Positions 63,061 to 64,000 of a stretch of DNA of 64,000 nt are shown here, in pieces. The stretch spans positions 744,001 through 808,000 of the forward strand of contig NZ_CAJRAU010000003.1 in NCBI RefSeq assembly GCF_907165045.1. The letters run 5' to 3'. The position numbers and the translations under genes are program-made. Source of the stretch: Dyadobacter linearis (GTDB taxonomy: Bacteria; Bacteroidota; Bacteroidia; Cytophagales; Spirosomataceae). The notes beneath the pieces are model-generated. The model saw only the letters and a program-made list of their open reading frames with translations. It was not told the origin of the DNA and did no database searches. The first letter of the stretch is position 1. Each line of letters opens with the position of its first letter.

Positions 63061-64000
63061 TAGAGCAATACGATATCGTTAGCGTGAGCCACTTCAAAAT
63101 TCATTGTTTTCAGGTTCTGGCGAATCGCGGTAGAGGTTTCTCTGGCGCGCGCCACGGCGATCATTTCTTCGGCCGCCGAGTATATTTCAATGATTTCGCC
63201 AGACTCAAAATCACCTGTAACTTCGGTTACCCCCACAGCCAGCAGACTTTTCCTTTTCGAAAGTGCTTTCGATGCACCTTCATCGATCTGCAACCGTCCC
63301 GAAACAAGTCCTCCGCTTCCAAGCCATCTGTTCCGTGCTGAAAGTGTGCTTTTTCCAGGTGTGATTAAAGTTCCAGCGTCTCCATTCAAAGCCCGCAGCA
63401 ATTCATTCTTTGCATTCATTCCAAAAATAACCACCCTGATCGCCATACGCGCGGCCAGTTTTGCAAAAGTCAGCTTGGAGGCCATTCCGCCTAATCCCAG
63501 GAATGATTTGTCTGTTTTAACAAATTTAAAAACCTCGTTCACATTCGATACGTTCCTCAGTATCTGCCCCTCTTCATCTAGTAACCCACCCACGGAAGTG
63601 CAGAACATCAGCGATTCGGCACCGAAACCAACTGCCAGTAAAGTTGCCAGTTCGTCGTTGTCGGAAAATTTGAGTTCCCGGTCGCTGACCACGTCATTTT
63701 CATTTACAATGGGGATAATATCGTTTTCCCAGAGCTCTTCAAAAGTTTCTTTGAGTTGCAGGAATTTGTCCCGGTTTGCGAAATGCTGCCTTTCACAAAG
63801 ACTTTGGGCTATAAATATATGTTTGGGCGCAAAATAGCTGGCATACAAACCCACCAGCAGCGGGTTACCAACCGAGGCGGCCGCCTTCCGCTGCGTCATC
63901 GTTCCTTTATAATTCCGGATATAAGCTTTCCCTGCTCCTACTGCGCCGGAGGAAACAATGATTATGCGGTATTGAGCGTGGATTTCGGAAACCTGTCTGG
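63060..64000 (-). CDS. proB: Glutamate 5-kinase, N-terminus beyond window edge
   Basis: About 313 C-terminal residues are visible; the frame runs on past base 64000, so the ATG at 63899 is internal. Before it comes IIIVSSGAVGAGKAYIRN, the amino-acid-kinase core motif, then VNENDVVSDRELKFSDNDEL and TSVGGLLDEEG. The C-terminal 75 or so residues form a PUA domain (SGRLQIDEGASKALSKRKSL). ProB phosphorylates glutamate in the first step of proline synthesis, usually under feedback from proline. It heads the overlapping run with proA and the argE-like gene. Confidence 0.95.
   Translation of the reverse strand, partial: RQVSEIHAQYRIIIVSSGAVGAGKAYIRNYKGTMTQRKAAASVGNPLLVGLYASYFAPKHIFIAQSLCERQHFANRDKFLQLKETFEELWENDIIPIVNENDVVSDRELKFSDNDELATLLAVGFGAESLMFCTSVGGLLDEEGQILRNVSNVNEVFKFVKTDKSFLGLGGMASKLTFAKLAARMAIRVVIFGMNAKNELLRALNGDAGTLITPGKSTLSARNRWLGSGGLVSGRLQIDEGASKALSKRKSLLAVGVTEVTGDFESGEIIEIYSAAEEMIAVARARETSTAIRQNLKTMNFEVAHANDIVLL

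Noticed and set aside
63190..63837. Plus-strand open frame of 215 codons at the right edge
   Set aside because: It is a Ser/Pro-rich shadow of proB, which has clear kinase and PUA motifs on the other strand.
63060..63899. proB as a complete gene starting at ATG 63899
   Set aside because: The frame continues to the window end with VSSGAVGAGK, the kinase core, upstream of that ATG, so the gene is truncated by the window and the ATG is internal.
1..64000. Insertion sequences, prophage genes, tRNA or rRNA genes
   Set aside because: No transposase, integrase or phage structural motif was seen in the frames, and no cloverleaf-like or rRNA-like stretch was noticed in the intergenic gaps.

Overview
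The window reads as chromosome of an aerobic, probably gliding member of the Bacteroidota, order Cytophagales. Gene content and gene order look most like Dyadobacter or a close relative, but the genus is an inference. The grounds are SprA, GldF and GldE (gliding motility / type IX secretion), two SusC/SusD pairs, FecR-type anti-sigma control, DUF4199 proteins, promoters of the TTTG-N20-TAnnTTTG type, and almost no Shine-Dalgarno sequences. Coding density is high: no gene-free stretch exceeds 300 bases. No tRNA, rRNA, insertion sequence, prophage or CRISPR array was found.

Layout. 1-2030 (minus): ECF sigma factor, RskA-like anti-sigma factor and the start of a Tat-exported FAD oxidoreductase, as one overlapping operon. 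2069-5228 (minus): a dihydroorotase-like gene that lacks the catalytic HxH motif, two DUF4199 membrane proteins and gldF. 5272-15201 (minus): LysM transglycosylase, ruvA, the 7.2-kb sprA and gcvH, closed by a terminator. 15422-17664 (minus): gatA, tatA and a YkvA protein. 17874-21761 (plus): mdh and a TonB-dependent receptor. 21816-23192 (minus): a porin.

23275-33685 (plus) is the most interesting accessory block. A membrane-bound SusR-like regulator (propeller, Y_Y_Y, LuxR helix-turn-helix) precedes a promoter, then susC, susD and two tandem GH144-type glucanases (the domain often labelled 'glucoamylase'), ended by a 14-bp-stem terminator. I read it as a polysaccharide utilization locus, probably for beta-1,2-glucan: one enzyme is a lipoprotein and the other looks periplasmic. 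A Kelch protein and an M1 peptidase follow.

36417-44219 is mostly housekeeping: thiamine pyrophosphokinase, a heptad-repeat coiled-coil protein encoded by 21-bp DNA repeats, mazG, an ABC exporter, a thioesterase, phosphosulfolactate synthase (comA), a DedA protein and guaB. 44393-51359 (plus) is a second Sus-like locus run by an ECF sigma / FecR pair, whose SusC carries an STN signalling domain, plus a small lipoprotein. 51368-56668 (minus) holds gldE, ssb and mutY, with an oxidoreductase and a phytanoyl-CoA dioxygenase-like gene set between ssb and mutY. 56807-59816 (plus) holds an HU protein, a TPR protein, a 29-residue basic protein resembling bS22/mS38, and RNase G. 59867-64000 (minus) has a crotonase-family gene and an overlapping proB-proA-argE-like operon cut by the window end.
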